Shown here in pieces: positions 63,168-64,000 of a stretch of 64,000 bases of DNA. The stretch is from the NCBI GenBank assembly GCA_024998685.1, contig JACOEH010000013.1, forward strand, positions 45,702 to 109,701, given 5' to 3'. The position numbers and the translations under genes were made by a program. The stretch is from Nitrospira sp. (GTDB lineage Bacteria > Nitrospirota > Nitrospiria > Nitrospirales > Nitrospiraceae). Position 1 is the first letter of the stretch. Every line of letters begins with the position of its first letter. Below the pieces are notes generated by a model that did no database searches, was not told where the DNA came from, and saw only the letters and a program-made list of their open reading frames with translations.

Positions 63168-64000
63168 ATGCCACCCAAGCTGTCTGACTACGTTAATGCC
63201 ACCGAAGACTTCGTAGCATTTGAGGAGGAATTCGATGGCCTACTTATCCCCATTGCAAGCAACTCCTTTGAAGGAGCGGGTGTGCACGACGAAGAACTTG
63301 CTGTCAGTCGCCCGGCAACACCGTTGGACCTTCAGAGCATTGCACCACCAAGCAATTGGGACGATTTCAGTCGAGTGGTTGGCAAGATATGGGAAGAGAT
63401 AGACCTGAAAGACGTCGTGTTGAAGCAAGTGATGACCAATTGGATACAGATGCTTAGTGTCGCAGAAAATCCAAGTGTTTTCACAGAGGCAGTTGGCAAA
63501 GGATACTCCGACTACATAGCATCACAAGTGGAAGGTTACGTTGACTTCATGAAGTCAGCCATCTCGGCTCTTATCGACCTTCAACAGTGCCAGTTTGACC
63601 TAATTCAGTCATCTCAAGAGGATATACTTAACATTCTGTTTTCAGAAGATGGTAAAACCTCTCTTGAACAAGCTAAGACAAGATTAATTCAGCACGCCTC
63701 AACAGATGAGAAGTGCAAACTTCTAATTAGTATTGTTGATGCAATGATCTCACTGCATGAAGCATGGTTGTGGTTAAGAAAAATTCCGCTAACTGAAATT
63801 TGGGAAGAGATTGGTCACTTTGCAACAGTAATGGCTGAGCTTTTTCGAAGAGCAGAAATTCAGCAGACAATTCTTTCTCTCAGTACAGATGCTAGTAAGC
63901 TTGGCCAGTTATACGGTACGCTAATGGGTTTCATAATTTGGGAAGTTAATGAAGCTCCCCGCAGCAAGCTGCGGGGTATCACAGAACTAAAACATTCGGA
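63168..64000 (+). CDS. Helical protein of unknown function, partial (runs off the window)
   Basis: Missing from the ORF track because it has no stop within the window. ATG at 63168 opens 277 codons without a stop to the last base. The start is acidic (LSDYVNATEDFVAFEEEFDG); the rest is predicted mostly helical (VVLKQVMTNWIQMLSVAENP, YVDFMKSAISALIDLQQ) with a hydrophobic LYGTLMGFIIWEV stretch near the edge. GC drops to roughly 43-45%, well below the central blocks. I do not recognise the family; size and context leave an effector or toxin possible. Confidence 0.6.
   Translation, partial: MPPKLSDYVNATEDFVAFEEEFDGLLIPIASNSFEGAGVHDEELAVSRPATPLDLQSIAPPSNWDDFSRVVGKIWEEIDLKDVVLKQVMTNWIQMLSVAENPSVFTEAVGKGYSDYIASQVEGYVDFMKSAISALIDLQQCQFDLIQSSQEDILNILFSEDGKTSLEQAKTRLIQHASTDEKCKLLISIVDAMISLHEAWLWLRKIPLTEIWEEIGHFATVMAELFRRAEIQQTILSLSTDASKLGQLYGTLMGFIIWEVNEAPRSKLRGITELKHS

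Overview
The window is about 60% GC, has dense, mostly co-directional gene blocks, and shows no rRNA, tRNA or CRISPR array that I could recognise. Protein flavour (small dicluster ferredoxin, short exported proteins of unknown function, amino-acid and fatty-acid oxidation genes beside split-subunit enzymes) suggests a Gram-negative-type bacterium, most likely a Nitrospira-like member of the Nitrospirota. That placement is inference from general resemblance, not from a marker gene.

Left part (1-13.5 kb): a loose set of small genes (GNAT acetyltransferase, coiled-coil protein, ferredoxin, exported proteins, OmpA-like protein, a NarL-type regulator with degenerate receiver residues), broken up by mobile-element activity. 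An IS4-family element (2966-4489) has clear 18-bp terminal inverted repeats and an 11-bp target duplication; its transposase frame is joined to the best start only through an A7 run. A decayed IS5-type transposase (about 7302-7570) and a thermonuclease pseudogene collapsed by a microhomology deletion (9373-9766) follow. The gap 8.98-9.27 kb contains a group of DnaA-box-like 9-mers.

Central part (13.5-36.2 kb, all minus strand): a large amino-acid/short-chain acyl-CoA catabolic block. It encodes an acyl-CoA ligase, the methylcitrate cycle enzymes PrpC/PrpB/PrpD, enoyl-CoA hydratase, a MeaB-type GTPase, HMG-CoA lyase, methylglutaconyl-CoA hydratase, the carboxyltransferase subunit of methylcrotonyl-CoA carboxylase, a split B12-dependent mutase, 3-hydroxybutyryl-CoA dehydrogenase, thiolase, a 2-oxoacid dehydrogenase E1alpha/E1beta/E2 set, a phosphoribosyltransferase-like protein and the homogentisate pathway (short HPPD-like protein, HmgA, FAH). 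The mutase carries Phe61 and Gln179 where methylmalonyl-CoA mutase has Tyr89 and Arg207, which is the isobutyryl-CoA mutase pattern. Read together: Leu goes through MCC to HMG-CoA and acetoacetate, Val-derived isobutyryl-CoA goes to butyryl-CoA and beta-oxidation, Ile-derived propionyl-CoA goes through the methylcitrate cycle, and Tyr goes through homogentisate.

36.4-49.9 kb (all plus strand): a fatty-acid oxidation block headed by a heme-oxygenase-like diiron (HDO) protein, then acyl-CoA ligase, thiolase, 3-hydroxyacyl-CoA dehydrogenase, enoyl-CoA hydratase, patatin-like lipase, two large acyl-CoA dehydrogenases, and between these an XRE-type regulator coupled to a tryptophanase-type PLP lyase.

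Right part (49.9-64 kb): an accessory/conflict island. It has MntA-HepT and HigB-HigA type toxin-antitoxin pairs, a decayed TIR-like gene, a DUF4071-type protein, a frameshifted DUF4062-HAD gene, a membrane protein with a TIR-like domain and zinc ribbon, a CHAT (caspase-like) protease downstream of a small beta-rich protein of unknown function, a peptidoglycan-binding/CHAP amidase, an astacin-like metalloprotease, and an AT-richer reading frame (63168 to the window end) that is missing from the supplied ORF track. The CHAT protease with its unknown partner is the best candidate here for an undescribed defence-like module.
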